64,000 nucleotides of DNA, taken from assembly GCA_047967505.1 (NCBI GenBank), contig CM106539.1; one strand, given 5' to 3'. Shown here in pieces: positions 10,906 through 23,700 of the stretch; the first letter of the stretch is position 1; each line of letters opens with the position of its first letter. The notes beneath the pieces are model-generated. The model searched no databases and was not told the origin of the DNA. It saw nothing but the letters and a program-made list of their open reading frames with translations. The translations under genes and the position numbers were made by a program. The DNA is from Dipteris shenzhenensis. Lineage: Eukaryota; Polypodiophyta; Polypodiopsida; Gleicheniales.

Positions 10906-11212
10906 TGGTTGTAATGAAGGGGAAAAAGAGGCCAAGTTAGAGGCCCTTTAGGTGGAAAATGTGGAGGGACTAAATAAGTCTCCATCCACCCCCTACTATG
11001 TACTTTTTGATGTGACATCTAATTCTATCTACTCTCTCTTCCTTCTTGCCTACGCTCACTCACTCTCTCTCTCTCTTCCCTACTACCTCTCAATCCCTTC
11101 CTACCTCATTCTCTCTCCCCTACCCATTCTTCTCCCTCTTCCCCTCTCTCTCTCTCCCTTCTGCTCCTCTATCCCCTCCTTTCTCCAAATCTGTCCTTAC
11201 CCCTTCTCTACA
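10906..11212 (+). repeat. Probable 3' LTR of the chromovirus
   Basis: Begins after a purine-rich GGGAAGGGA tract 24 bases past the pol stop. It ends TCTACA exactly where a minus-strand copia reading frame starts. The start could be 10906 (TGGTTGTAAT) or 10910 (TGTAATGAAG). The 3' half is CT-rich. It does not match the LTR at 1-294. Confidence 0.6.
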
Positions 11213-11760
11213 ATGTAGACTTCCTTGTCTAGATAACCATTGAGAAAAGCATTCTTGACATCGAGCTAGTGTCGCTAGTGATATCAAGAACCGTATGGAA
11301 TCCACCTTTGCTACTGTAGCATAAGTCTCATCATAGTCTTGACCATATTGCTATGCAAATCCTCTTGCAACTAGTTTGGCTTTGTATCTTTCAATGCTTC
11401 CATTGGGATTGTACTTCACTTTATATACCCATTTGTTTGCTATGGCCTTCTTTCCTGGTAGAAGGTCTCATAATTCCCAAGTATTATTCTTTTACAAAGC
11501 TTCCATTTCTTCATTCATAGCTGTTTGCCATTCTGGCTTGTCAACTGTGTCTTCGAAGTACACTGGCTCTTTTGTAGCCATGATGGTAGTCATAAGAGAA
11601 TAATTGGTGGTTTCAACTTGAATTGCGTTGCCTTTTTTAGCATATGTCAATCTGGCCGGTGGTCTACTTTTCCTAGTAGACCGTGTGAGTTGCTGTGACT
11701 CTTCTCGAGGTGCTTTTGGCAATTCTTGCTCTTCTTCATCAACCTTTTCTTTTAGATGAT
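11213..11760 (-). pseudogene. Copia reverse transcriptase, N-terminal fragment
   Basis: On the minus strand the segment EPVYFEDTVDKPEWQTAMNE (about 11492-11580) is the typical entry to copia RT. It continues to the catalytic-region motif LDVKNAFLNGYLDKEVY at 11214-11270. It breaks off exactly at the end of the gypsy LTR, in the codon after EVY. Frameshifts lie between the two motifs. Confidence 0.8.
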
Positions 11761-12034
11761 TATATAATCGGTGTGTCTATCTCCTGTGTATTTGAGGTTT
11801 TCCATTCTGATTATTAATCAAAGATTATATCTCTGGAGATAATGACCTTGCGGTTGATGGGATCATACAGCTTGTATGCTTTGCTTAGCACCGTTCTTTC
11901 TTTTAGCTCTTGCATTCTGTTGAGGAGTATCTGCACATGTGAATTGTCTTCGAATGCCGTTACTTTTGCAAAAGTTCATAAATGCTGAAAACATGTATTC
12001 ACATTCTCTATCTGATCTCATGAATTTGATCTTT

Positions 12035-12480
12035 CTACATGTCTGGTTTTCTATTATGGCTTTGAATTCTTAAAATCTGGAAAAGACTTTTGATTTCTCT
12101 TTTGGAAAATAGACCCAACAATGTCAGTTGTAGTTGTCGATGAAAGTCAAGTAGTAAAGTGAACCATTGATGCTGCGGGTCTGGGCATAACCCCATAAAT
12201 ATGTGTTCAAGAATATCTCTAGCTCGAGAGGTGCTTCTGTCAAAATTGGTTTGCTCTTTTTTACCAAAGCAGCATGCTTCGCAAACTTTTTCAAGAAACT
12301 GAAGCTTAGGAATTTCAATTGCCATATTTTGATTTCTTAGCTCTATCAAGCTTTTAAAATTGACATGTCCATCTCTTGTGCCATTTTGCGAAAAGTGGCA
12401 TCTGTTGCGGTTGACCTGACATGGCATGCAAATTTGGTACTGAAGCTAGCATTCTGAACAAGACTCCTTCCTTGATTGCT
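12035..12480 (-). pseudogene. Copia GAG-pre-integrase and integrase start
   Basis: The segment contains HVNFKSLIELRNQNM, then VCEACCFGKKEQTNF, the HHCC zinc region typical of copia integrase, and in the overlapping frame INGSLYYLTFIDNYN, the catalytic core entry. The frame switches between these pieces. The rest of the integrase (11760-12035) is too worn to read. Confidence 0.75.
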
Positions 12481-12566
12481 TTTCCTACTAGTTGATATCC
12501 TCTGGATTTGTCTATGATCGTGCAATCATCTCCATGAAAGATGACTCGGTAGTTGTGTTACGTCAT

Positions 12567-12860
12567 TTAACCAACTGATAAGAGGTTTTTACTGAGCTTC
12601 GAAACATAGAGTACATCTTTCACCAATCCTTTCATACTAGTGAAATTGTTCATAGAGACAATGCCTTTCCCTTGAATTGGATTCGGTGTATTATCTGCAG
12701 TGTAGATAACGTTTTCCTGTCTTTCTGATGGTTTCATCTCTGTGAACCATTCCTGATGCTTTGTCATATGGATGTACAAGGATCTTGATCTGCTTGATCG
12801 ACTTGATAACTGAATTTCTCTTTTGAATTGCAATCAATGTCAAGATATACTGTTTCATTC
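12567..12860 (-). pseudogene. Copia protease region
   Basis: The motif order is HMTKHQEWFTEM, YTADNTPNPIQGKGIV and LVKDVLYVSKLSKNLLSVG, as seen after the active-site Asp in copia proteases. The catalytic DSG-type motif itself is in a frame-broken stretch and was not seen clearly. Confidence 0.75.
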
Positions 12861-12997
12861 TTTTGCATATCCTTGCTTGCAAGGGACAAATTCTCAAGTT
12901 TATTGGCATAATGATTGTGACTTGAATGTCTACCACAATGATTTCCTCTTCCACGGAAGTTTTCTCGATTACTGCTAGATTGATCACCTTGGTCGTA

Positions 12998-13787
12998 CTA
13001 CTTTTTGCGGCAATCTCTTTCATAGTGTCCAAACTTGTGACAGTAATTGCACTGAATGTTTGACACGTTGGTGGATGCATTCCCTCGTCCTTGGAATCTT
13101 TCTCGATTGAAATGATTTCCTCTTTGCCAATGTTGATGGTGTTGAGGATGATTCTGACTTTGATGACTTTGTTGCTGATGATGACCACTTCTTTGGAATG
13201 ATCTGCCTCTGTCTCTGCTTCTATGTGAAGCTGTGAATGATTGATAATTGGAATGACCTTTGCGTGCGTGAACGGCTTGCGTTCTGAGTTCTTTACCAAG
13301 TAAAACTGACTCGAGCTCTTCCAGTGTCAGAATTTGCCGTTGGATGGCAATACTTTGGACTAGGTTCTCGTATCCCTCTCCTAGTCCATTCATGATGACT
13401 TGAACCATTTCTGCAAGATTCACAGTCTCTCTTGTTGCTGGAGTTGATTGTTGTAATCCTTGATCCTGAGTACGTAAGCATGACCAGTTTCACTGCTGTT
13501 GTAGAAACTCTTGTTGATTTGGTTTCTCAGTGTGAGAATCTTGGAAGTGTTCTTGACTCGTAAAGAGTTGTGAACATATCCCATGCTTCTTTAGATGTCT
13601 TTACTGTGTTGAGTTGTCCTAGCATGACATCTTGCACATTCTGCTTGATCAAGGCCCAAAAGTGTGTGATACTTGCATCGAAACGTGTGTGTGATGTGAC
13701 AAGCGCGTAGAGCACGAAAAATAGAGTGCTTTTCCTTTTTGGAGCGTCCTCAAATTCTTGTTGGATCAAGAGATTTCGCTTGATCAA
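12998..13787 (-). pseudogene. Copia gag (UBN2 type) with zinc knuckle
   Basis: The minus strand encodes the gag core (KEAWDMFTTLYES near 13560-13600), then VIMNGLGEGYENLVQSIAIQ, a Ser/His/Gln-rich basic tail, and one knuckle CNYCHKFGHYERDC (CX2CX4HX4C) near 13005-13050. Two frame changes separate the parts. It would package element RNA. Confidence 0.8.
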
Positions 13788-15469
13788 GGTGGAGGGGCAA
13801 AAAGGGTGCTAGTGATGATGTGGCAGTGATGTGCACTATGTTCACATGCAAGGGTGTGCCTCTGGGGCACTGTGTGATGAGGTGGCAACTGGGTGCACAT
13901 GCAGTGTGCTAGTGTGTCTGCAAAGAGGTGACTTGTGCCTGATAGGGGGTCAATGCCACGTGGCAGATGATGAGGTGCACTGATGACTGGTCAGTTTATG
14001 TGGCTACTGCTGAGGTGTCACTGGTGACACGTGTCATATGGCTTGGCAGTTGGACTGCTAAAGGTTCCGTCGCCGTCGACGTGGGATGCTTCGTTTGGGG
14101 GTCCATCGTGCCCGTGTAGCCGTTAGTGCTGTCCTGAGCATGGCTTACAGCTTAGGTTGCTAGCTGGTTCTCTGCGCCGTTGGAGATGGAGCTGTTTGCA
14201 AATGGTCGGGTCCGGTTGGCTCGTCTGTGCGTTGCATGCATTGTTGGAGCTGGGCATGCAGCTAGCTATGGAGGTGCTGGCTATGGAGCTGCAGGAGCTT
14301 GTGTTGCTAGAGTGTTGGGCCGCTGTTCGTGTTGATGGTGGGCGAGCTCGTGAGCTCGCTGGATTGGAGCGTCGCTTGCGCTGAGATGCTTTGGTCGTTG
14401 GAGAGGTCGGGAGTCCGACATAGTTGCAATAAGCCTTTGATAGAGCTTTTAGTTGATGGCGTCTCGGGCTTTAGTCACAAGGAGCTCCTGGGTCACCTAG
14501 AGCGCTGGTCACAGCTGAAGTTTGGAGTGCTATGCAGCTGGGGGTGGAGCAGCCCGTGATGCTTAGAGGTGCTATGCAATTGGCGGTGGAGCAGCCCGTG
14601 AGGATATGTAGTTGAAGGAGCCGCCGGGGTTGGAGCTTGGACTCGAGCAGCCGGGTTGGAGCTGAAGCTGGCCGGCTGCTGTAGAGGATAAGTTGTAGGT
14701 AGATGGCGCTTAGGAGTCGTGGGAGCTGGCTATTTCATTGACGGAGCTGTTGGAGGCTGCCCGCTGGGAGAGGTTGGCCGTGAGCAGAGCTTGGAGTGCT
14801 GTTGACTGTCATAGAGGCTTAGCTAGGCTGAGTCCAGCCTGTTGTGAGCCGGTGTGCTCAGGTAGAGGTTCTTTGTAGAATCAAGTTGTTGGAGCGGGCT
14901 TGTAGGTTGATTGTAGTTGCTCCTTTAGTTCTGGGCATAGCAAAATGACATTGACTAACAGGGCTGAGGAATGAGTCGAGACGTGGAGGTTGTGAAATCC
15001 TCTTTGAGTCCCCTCTCAATAGAGAGGTCTCTCTCTCAAGATAAGACCTATCTCTAATGTACTACAATCTCTGTCTCCCACGGAATTTTCTCAAAGGAAA
15101 CAAAATTTCAATCACTTTCTCTCAATAACTATCTCACAAGTCTCTCTTAGGTGACGGAAATTTCACAAAACTCTCTCAATAAATTCTCACAACGTAAATG
15201 GATGAAAAAGAACTCACAAATCTCTCGCTCACTATTTCTCACACAAGAACAATCGAAATGAAGGAAAACCTATGAGCAGAATTCTCTCAAAAGAGTGGAT
15301 GGAAATTTCTCAAATAATGGAAATTTTCTCTCAACACAATGAACGGAAACTTTTCTCTACGGAAGTGAACTCTCACAAGAACACTCGAGAAGCTTTCAAT
15401 CTCTCAATCACTCTCGATCTATCACACTCTCTCACGTGGATCGCAATGTCTCAACGGAAGGCAAGGACG
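13788..15469 (-). mobile_element. Copia leader region, no gene seen
   Basis: About 1.7 kb between gag and the primer site, longer than most copia leaders, so another old insertion may be hidden here. 14100-14900 is GT-rich on the + strand with many GGAGCTG words. 15000-15470 has loose repeats of TCTCTCAATA/TCTCACAA type. No open frame with recognisable domains. Confidence 0.4.
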
Positions 15470-15480
15470 CTCTGATACCA
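15470..15480 (-). other. Copia primer-binding site, tRNA-iMet type
   Basis: Reads TGGTATCAGAG on the minus strand, directly next to the LTR end at 15481. Confidence 0.75.
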
Positions 15481-15788
15481 TGACAAAATATGAAGAGGGG
15501 AGCGGAGAAGAGTGGAGATGAGGAGAGAGGGCACAGCTAGAGAGCACACCAAAATGACTAACTGTACACTAGATTTAGTTGAATTTGCAGAATATATACA
15601 AACCCTTTTACCCTTTCCTTTATAGCACTCTATGTGTTAGTGCTATGCACAATATCAAACACATGATGTTGAGATGGTTTCTCAACAAAACTAATTTAAA
15701 GGCATGAAAGTACGTTAAGGGGAGCATTAACCATAGTGAAACTAATTTAAAGGCATTAAAGTACTTTTCTAAACTCCCTTCTTCCCTT

Positions 15789-15833
<45 letters not shown>

Positions 15834-15945
15834 TCTACAAAAGGCTAAATTTTTCTATTTGCTCATTCTTGCATTTTGCATATTTGGGAGTCAATACTTA
15901 GCTCATGCCTCCATTCCTTTTGCACATTCATGTTCTAACTTAACA
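15481..15945 (-). repeat. 5' LTR of the copia element
   Basis: The left edge is fixed by the primer site. The right edge at 15945 is a proposal, based on a TGTTAAG start on the minus strand, since there is no partner LTR in the window. A TATATA box on the minus strand lies near 15594-15600. A (CT)n tract occupies 15789-15830. Confidence 0.55.
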
Positions 15946-16076
15946 GGCACTTTGGGGTAGAAAGCATGGTTTTAAGGGGACAGGGGGAGTGTGCTTGACA
16001 TTTGTATGTGCTCTATTGAGCTTCCCTACCTTTCATTTTGTATTTTATTTTAAACAACCTCTTGCATGTTATGCAG

Positions 16077-17274
<1,198 letters not shown>

Positions 17275-17339
17275 CTACCTGCAAGTGAACCCTGCTTGAT
17301 AGTCAGTATCTGGATAAAGCCAACATTCGTGGAACATTT
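17275..17339 (+). other. 3' UTR start of the iminopeptidase gene
   Basis: Short sequence between the stop codon and the duplicated block. No feature seen beyond its position. Confidence 0.3.
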
Positions 17340-18707
17340 TGCGTTGAGCCCTACATGATTTGGTATAAGGTATTGATATTTTAATGGGGAAGTATACATT
17401 TATCTTCCTGGCCAGAGGCACGATTTCATAATGATGGCCATCTCAGATCTCAAACAGAGAAGCCTCAGTATATTGTTCCTGGTGCGGGGTAAATATCTGT
17501 GACAGCAAATGAGTTTCTGCTACTTCTGTTCTTTTCATGTCGATGTACTGGCTACTATGTCTCAGGTGCATTCTAGATTATGAGAATGGTGTCGTTACCA
17601 AAGCGATTTAGAGTCTGGATGCAGGATCCAGAATTCTGTAAGTTGCAGGTTGGAAACAATTCATTGTCTAAACGGTACATTGAAAGGAAACAACTGTAAT
17701 GTGGATTGTTTCACCGATGAGAAATTTATGACTCAATGCAATGACTTACACTATGGATCACAGTATACATGTATCAAATATTATTTATGAGTATCCCAAA
17801 AATGATGCAAGCTATTGTAAAATTTAAGGCGTCTTTAATGGTCTCAGTGTTGAAAACTTTATCTTCAGCTATCCCAAGCATTGTGGAAGGCCTGGTAGTT
17901 AAATTTGAATTTGTTTGAGGATTTAGTGTGATGGAGTCCGTGTACTGTTTAGGATACTGTTGAGCCATTTCCTGCCATTTGACACAAAATTCACTCAATC
18001 AGGAGATATAGTGAAAGATTTATTATTTCCTTGTGCTGAGCCCTACATGATCTTGGCATACGATCTAAGGTATTGATTTCTTAAAGGGGGAGTATACGTT
18101 AATCTTCCTGCGGAGAGGGACAATTTCATAGTGATAGCCGTCTTAGGTCTCAAACACAAGCCTCAGTATTTTCGTTTCGGGCGAGGGGTGAAAATATGTG
18201 GCAGCGAACGAGTTTCTGGTACTTCCTGTTCAATTTCATGTCCATATACCTGGCTACCATGACTTAGGTGCATGATAATGGCATCGTTACCAAAGCGATC
18301 TAGAGTGTGGATGCAGGATCCAAAACTCTGGAAGTTGCAGCTTGCAAACAACTCGTTGTCGAAGTCGTACATGTAAGGAAACAACTGTACTTTGAAATAA
18401 ATGCTATGCAGATGGCCAATCTAGAGGGATTGTTTCACCCATGAGAAATTTATGATTCAATGCAATGACTTAAACTATGGGTCACTGTAAAGATTATTTA
18501 CATATATCCTAAAAATGGTGCAAACTATTCTAAAATTTAAGGTGTCAATGTTCTCGCCATGGAAAATTCTATCTTATTCTTAGCTATCCCAAGCATTGTG
18601 GAAGGTGTGGTAGCCAAATTTCAATTGGTATGCATACACACTTGCTTGAGTATTTAGTGTGATGGAGTACGTGTACTGTTTAGGATATTGTTGAGCCATT
18701 TCCTGCC

Positions 18708-18712
<5 letters not shown>
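17340..18712 (+). repeat. Tandem duplication of ~0.7 kb, two diverged copies
   Basis: The block from TTGAGCCCTACATGAT (about 17344) recurs from about 18037, and the block around TTTAGTGTGATGGAGT (17922) recurs at 18653. The offset grows from ~692 to ~731 bp through indels. The copies differ at many positions, so the event is old. No coding region was recognised in either copy. Confidence 0.75.
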
Positions 18713-18761
<49 letters not shown>

Positions 18762-18824
18762 AATCCTTAACTACTCAATAACCTCTTCCTAACTACTACT
18801 TAAACCACTCCCTAACTACCCCCC

Positions 18825-18861
<37 letters not shown>
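18713..18861 (+). repeat. (CT)n microsatellites
   Basis: Two long CT runs (about 18713-18756 and 18831-18860) separated by an imperfect CTAACTACT-rich segment. Confidence 0.85.
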
Positions 18862-18879
18862 CCCTACCCCCCCGGGGCT

Positions 18880-19240
18880 AACATCACTCCTCGCCTCCTC
18901 ATCTCCTTTCATGCCTAAGTTTTTGCTCGGCTGCCCGAGTTTCACTTTCCTCTATTAAACTTACTATAACCGACCCAACTCCTCACTATATAGACCCTCC
19001 TCCCCTTCTTCGCTTCCTACCAAACTTAACTCCCATCCTTGACTACTCGAGCACCCATTTGCCCCATCTCGCTGCCTTTTCGTGTTGCCGAATCGCATCA
19101 CCACCCCACCTCAAATTGTCTTAGCTTCCACTGGGATAGTAGATAGAGAGAATAGTTGGGTCGGGGAGGCCACGGTTGGAGAGAGAGAGTGGCAACAATG
19201 GTGGAGGTGACACGGTCTCCTTGACCTATTTTGCTAATTC
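18880..19240 (-). repeat. Dispersed repeat, inverted copy of 55230-55510
   Basis: Words such as CCATCTCGCTGCC and CATCACCACCCCACCTCAAA appear in the reverse complement of 55230-55440 in the same order. Both copies abut a long CT/GA microsatellite. From 19240 to 19480 the sequence is AT-rich with no recognised feature. Confidence 0.7.
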
Positions 19241-19480
19241 ACCTCCACACACCGCATCCCTTCTTACCCCTCCCCTCTCTTAACTCCCTTTTTAAGCTAT
19301 TTTTAATATCTTTAATAAAATTTCTCCTCTCTATTTAATATCTTTAATGAAATTTATCATCTCTCTCCCTCGATCTTTATTTCTACCTACTTCTAATGCT
19401 ATTTAGCCCTTTATTTATTTTCACTGCTAACTATTTCTTTTCAGCCTCTCTAAATGTGACTTGCCCCCCTTCTACCTCTT

Positions 19481-19497
19481 TTCGACTACATGTTCCT
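19481..19497. repeat. LINE target-site duplication, left copy
   Basis: TTCGACTACATGTTCCT, identical to 26371-26387. Confidence 0.9.
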
Positions 19498-19509
19498 TCC
19501 CCCCCCCAA

Positions 19510-20660
19510 GAAAGGAACCTTCTATTAATGCTTGAAAAACTTAATACAAAACAGCAGCCCCGAAGGTACTGAGTATGGAAAAAACTGGAAAAAGGTTGAA
19601 AGAAAACCGGCCTATTTCAGAGAAACCCAGCTCACTGCCTAGGGGATCTCTAGTACTGGGGCTAACAGCTTTGCAGAAACAAGCATGCCTTGCGACAGTC
19701 GCCCAAGAGCCTAGGCTCCTACACTCCGAGGTGGAGTGGAGGGTATAGATGATATCCTACCAAATGGCGACCAAGGTAGTCAAGGGTGGAACCGGATGCT
19801 CGCCCATCACCAGATTGAGCGAGTAACCCAAATGTTCCACGTAGTGATACTGGCTACTATCTCCCAAACACTGTCCTCCATAGGAGAGGAGGAGCCAGGC
19901 TATCAGGCGGGACCACCTCATGGAGCTCTATTCTCTGAATGTTGTGACCTTGTATCCGGTAAGCTGGGAGATCTTGTCAATCTGGAACGCATGAACTCCT
20001 TAGTCAACTAGGCCACCCCCCAAGTGTAGTCCCTCTGAAGATTGCATATGGGTCATAATCCTGAGGGCCCCCATCCAAATCCTCACTGTGCTACGATAGC
20101 TCCAGAGGCAGTGCGGGATCGTCTCCAGAAAACCAGCAGAGCAATAGTGACATTGCCCCTCCACCCGCATCTACTCCAACCACGGGCCGATGGGCAAGCC
20201 TCCGTGGGCGGCTAGCCAAAAGAAGTAGGATATCTTCCTCGGTCGCAAACTAGACCATAACCGCGTCCAAAACCTGGAACAGACATCTCGGGGCACTCTT
20301 TGGGCCACCCAATGCCTCTCCCTCGAAGGTGTCCACGTCGAAAAATCCATCTAAAGCCTCTTGCCAATCCGTGTGGTGTAGGAAAAGAAGGGCACCTCGT
20401 CCACCTGCTTGGCAAGTCCGTCCCTGGAGGGCTAGAACCACTATCTCGGATCCCACTGGACTTCCTTCAAGGGCCTATCCTCCCAAAGCCAGAGGCGCCA
20501 TCTAGGAGCATCCTGCTCTGAGATACGGGTAGGGTCAATGTGCCACTCCTTCCCCAAACGTCCCACCACTCTGATCATCTGCTAGTGAATCCCATCCATC
20601 TTTGGGTCTCTCTCTGTAAGTGCCTGGAGTAGGTCTCCAAGTCCTACACGAAAAAAATCG
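19510..20660 (-). pseudogene. LINE 3' domain and 3' UTR
   Basis: Downstream of the reverse transcriptase on the minus strand. Trp- and Gly-rich broken frames (for example near 20535-20762) fit the zinc-finger and tail region that follows RT in plant L1 elements, but I see no clear domain motif. Nearest the 3' end only non-coding sequence is visible. Confidence 0.5.
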
Positions 20661-20662
20661 GG

Positions 20663-22480
20663 CTACGTGTTGCCTCGCTGCATCATCATCCTCAAGGGAA
20701 CACCAGTCCGAGAAAACTGGCCCAACCATCTGCTGTCCATCCACACGCGAAGTCCCTCCCACCAGGACTTAGGGATAGCTATGTCAATCTCTCTCATCCT
20801 CTGCCCTACCCCTCGCAAATGCGCTACGACGCCAAGCCTCGCCTTTGTCTCCATGGGTAATCTGCTCCATCTGCCATAGGACCCAGCCGGTCCACTTTCC
20901 CATTGTGCCCAACCAATGTGAGTCCGTTGTTCGAGCGTATGCGCCTCCTGATATCTCGCCATCTGGCCCCGCGGTATCCATCTGAAGCCAAAGTCGCTCC
21001 ACTCACAAATCTCATGTGTCTCCTCAGAGCCTGTGAAGAAACCTATGGACTTTGTCCAGTTGATCCATGCACCCGAGGCCTCACAGTAGATAGCCAGGGC
21101 TCCCCTGACTCTCTCCAAGCTTGCTGTGGTGCCCTCTACATACAAGGCCATCATCTGCAAACTCGGAGTCCAACAGCTCCTACTGCCTGATTGGGAGCCT
21201 CAACTCTGTGAGGCCCACCACCTGCGATCTCAAGTAGTATCCCAAAGCCTCCGCCACAAACAAGAAGAGGAAGGGAGCGAGGGGGCAGCCCTAGCGGATC
21301 GAGCGCGAGAGAGGAAAGGCCTCGCCCATGTGTCCTCTGATAAGCATCTGGCTAGAGCTCCTCGCATAAAGCACAGAAACTCCTCTAACCCATCTGTCTG
21401 AGAAATCCAATCTCCGCATAGTACCCTCCAGGAAGGACCACTCCACCTTGTCATAGGCCTTCTCGAAATCCAAGAGGACGACCAACCGATGTGACTCCTC
21501 CTTGGACCAATCCACTGCCTCCCAGAACATGAAGATGTCCAGGATGCTACGCTCCTGGACGAACCCGGTCTATGTGTCGTGAATAATGTTAGTAAGAGGG
21601 GCCGTAAAAACCACAAACTCAAGACCTTAGCGAGGATCTTGTATGCGGTATCAAGCAAAGTGATCAGTCTTCACTATCAGATATTTGACCTATCTCCCCC
21701 TTTCAAGATCAAACAAATCCACCCCTTGCTCAGGGAGTGAGGGAGGGAGCCCGTGTCAAAAATCTCTAGGCAAGCTAGTCGAAAAGGGGTGGAGATGATC
21801 TCCCAAAAGTTTCGAAAGAAGGCCGGAGTCAAGCCATCCTCACTAGGACACTTCTAGGTTGGGAGAGCCTTGAGGGCTTCCCAGAGCTCCTCATCCGTGT
21901 GAAGGGTTCCTCCAGACTGCTGCACACAGATCCTGCGAGACTACCGTGAAGATGTTGTCCCTGCTGCACATGCTCCTGGACCGGCCCTGGTTTGTGTGGT
22001 GAATAATGTCAGTAAAAGGGGCCGTAAAAATTGCAAACTTAAGACCTTGGCGAGGATCTTGTATGCGGTATCAAGCAAAGTGGTCAGTCTTCACTATCGG
22101 ATATTTGACCTATCTCCCCCTTTCAGGATCAAACAAATCCACCCCCCGCTCACGGAGTGAGGGAGGGACCCCATGTCAACAATCTCTAGGCAAGCTAGTC
22201 GGAAAGAGGTGGAGATGATCTCCCAAAAGTTTCGAAAGAAGGCCGGAGTCAAGCCATCCTCACTTGGACACTTCTAGGTTGGGAGAGCCTTGAGGGCTTC
22301 CCAGAGCTCCTCATTCGTGAAGGGTTCCTCCAGATTGCTGCACACAGATCCTGCGAGACTACCGTCTGAACTTGATCGTCAGAATGTAATCCCATACTAC
22401 CTCCCAGGCCACAAGACCAGCTAAAGTCATCCTCCCCTGTCTGAAAGATCTGTAAAAACCTGTGGTCAGGTTTAAAATCT
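20663..22480 (-). pseudogene. LINE reverse transcriptase
   Basis: Minus-strand motifs in order: LDTAYKILAKVLS (about 21620-21655), VVLLDFEKAYDKVEW (about 21435-21480), GEAFPLSRSIR near 21300, the catalytic FADD at about 21149-21160, then SLERVRGALAIYCEASGAWI. The FADD codons are in a different frame from what follows. A 420-bp tandem duplication (21541-22380) sits in the N-terminal part of RT. The enzyme would copy LINE RNA at a nicked target; this copy cannot. Confidence 0.85.
21541..22380 (-). repeat. 420-bp tandem duplication inside LINE RT
   Basis: 21541-21960 and 21961-22380 are close copies (for example GAATAATGTTAGTAA at 21581 and GAATAATGTCAGTAA at 22001). The period is a multiple of three. 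Confidence 0.85.
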
Positions 22481-23068
22481 CAGGTGGGTCAGTGTGCATG
22501 ATGCCTTGTGGATCTCGAAGACGCTGCAGCTACGTGCCTGCCGATTGGGGCCCAGTGATGTGAAAAAACTGCTTCGTTATCCTGTCCCCCTGCTATACCC
22601 ACCGAGCCCAGGAAGAGTGATAAGAGAACTCAGCCCTCCGAGTCTCCGTGTGCTGAAGCTCAAGGCGAGTACTCACAAACCTATCCCTAAGCCACTAAGA
22701 TCTTGGTTCCTGCTCCCTAAGACGCTCTATGGAGGCGAGGTCTCTCCACAATGCCCACTCGTGCTTCTGAAGAGTCCTCCGCCTAAGGGCATAAGTCCTC
22801 ACTGCTCCTTTGGATTGCATCGGCCACCCATGAAGCCTAGCCCTCGCACAGTGCCGTCTCTAACTACTGCCAAATCCTTGCCATGACCTGCTGAATCTCC
22901 TCGTCCTACAGGAGGTCCTTTGGAATGCGGGTCCCCTTTTGGAGGAAAGACCTCTACGGGGCTGCTCTAAGTGAACTACTACTGGATAGTGGTCTAACAT
23001 CATGGTACCTGCCAGAATCCCAGTAGAGCCGCCTCTGTGTAGTGCCCAGTCCCCAATGTAGAAGCGGT

Positions 23069-23700
23069 CTAGCCTCCCAAGCAGTCCATCATGTCTCCTC
23101 TGTCTAAAAGAGAAGAGGAGGCTACCAAGTATCCTACTGAAATCTGGCTCTCGCCATGGCTCTCTGCCCCATTGATCATGAAAATGAACTGCTCCCAGGT
23201 GCTTCGCTCTGCTACTGGCATCTCAGTGAAGGAGGCGCCGCCCTGCTTGTCCTCCCCAAACTGGAGGTTGTTGAAGTCCCCTCCAACAATCCAGGAATCT
23301 ACATCCGGAAGACACTCTAAAAGCCTCCTCCAAAAGGCTAGACGGTGATGTCTACACGCTGGTGCATACATGTTCAAGATCCCAATGCAAACCCTCCGCT
23401 CCGTCCTACTGCAGGGGATCACACCTTTGGACCTCTCCCTGAGAGGATGTGGTGTTGTCGTCTGATGTTTGATACTGAGAAACATATGCTCCTAAATCAA
23501 AAGGATGTCCACTGTCCGCCCTATCACTGCCCTCTGCAACTCCTGCTAAAAGATTAGGTACTACGGTTGACTACGAGCACGATTGTGGAGCCCATGCACA
23601 TTCCAACTCACTATGGTCCAACTCATGAGGACAGGGATACAGATAACAAGGCTATCCTGTGAGTGGGTGTGCCTGTTCTAGAAAGACTGCCTTTTGTGAC
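23069..23700 (-). pseudogene. LINE APE-type endonuclease
   Basis: The minus strand carries ILNMYAPACRHHRLAFW and SWIVGGDFNNLQ, the metal-binding and catalytic blocks of the exonuclease-endonuclease-phosphatase fold that nicks target DNA. The upstream part of the domain extends toward 24090 in shifting frames. Between here and the RT (22480-23069) only broken linker sequence is visible. Confidence 0.8.

Larger units (their letters stand above)
1415..11212 (+). mobile_element. Degenerate Ty3/gypsy chromovirus with a nested insertion
   Basis: The order gag, protease, reverse transcriptase, RNase H, integrase, C-terminal chromodomain-like region, 3' LTR defines a chromovirus-type Ty3/gypsy element. 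Gag is split by the element at 1761-5645 and reads on when that insertion and one copy of its AAGCA duplication are set aside. At least eleven in-frame stops, several frameshifts and a small integrase deletion make it inactive. Its right end lies inside the reverse transcriptase of a minus-strand copia element, so it inserted there. The matching 5' LTR was not found. Confidence 0.85.
11213..15945 (-). mobile_element. Truncated Ty1/copia element
   Basis: Read on the minus strand, it goes from an LTR (15481-15945) through a primer site, long leader, gag, protease and integrase to the first part of reverse transcriptase, where it stops at 11213. The missing half (rest of RT, RNase H, 3' LTR) is expected left of the window, displaced by the gypsy insertion. 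Gag and pol are frameshifted in several places. Confidence 0.85.
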
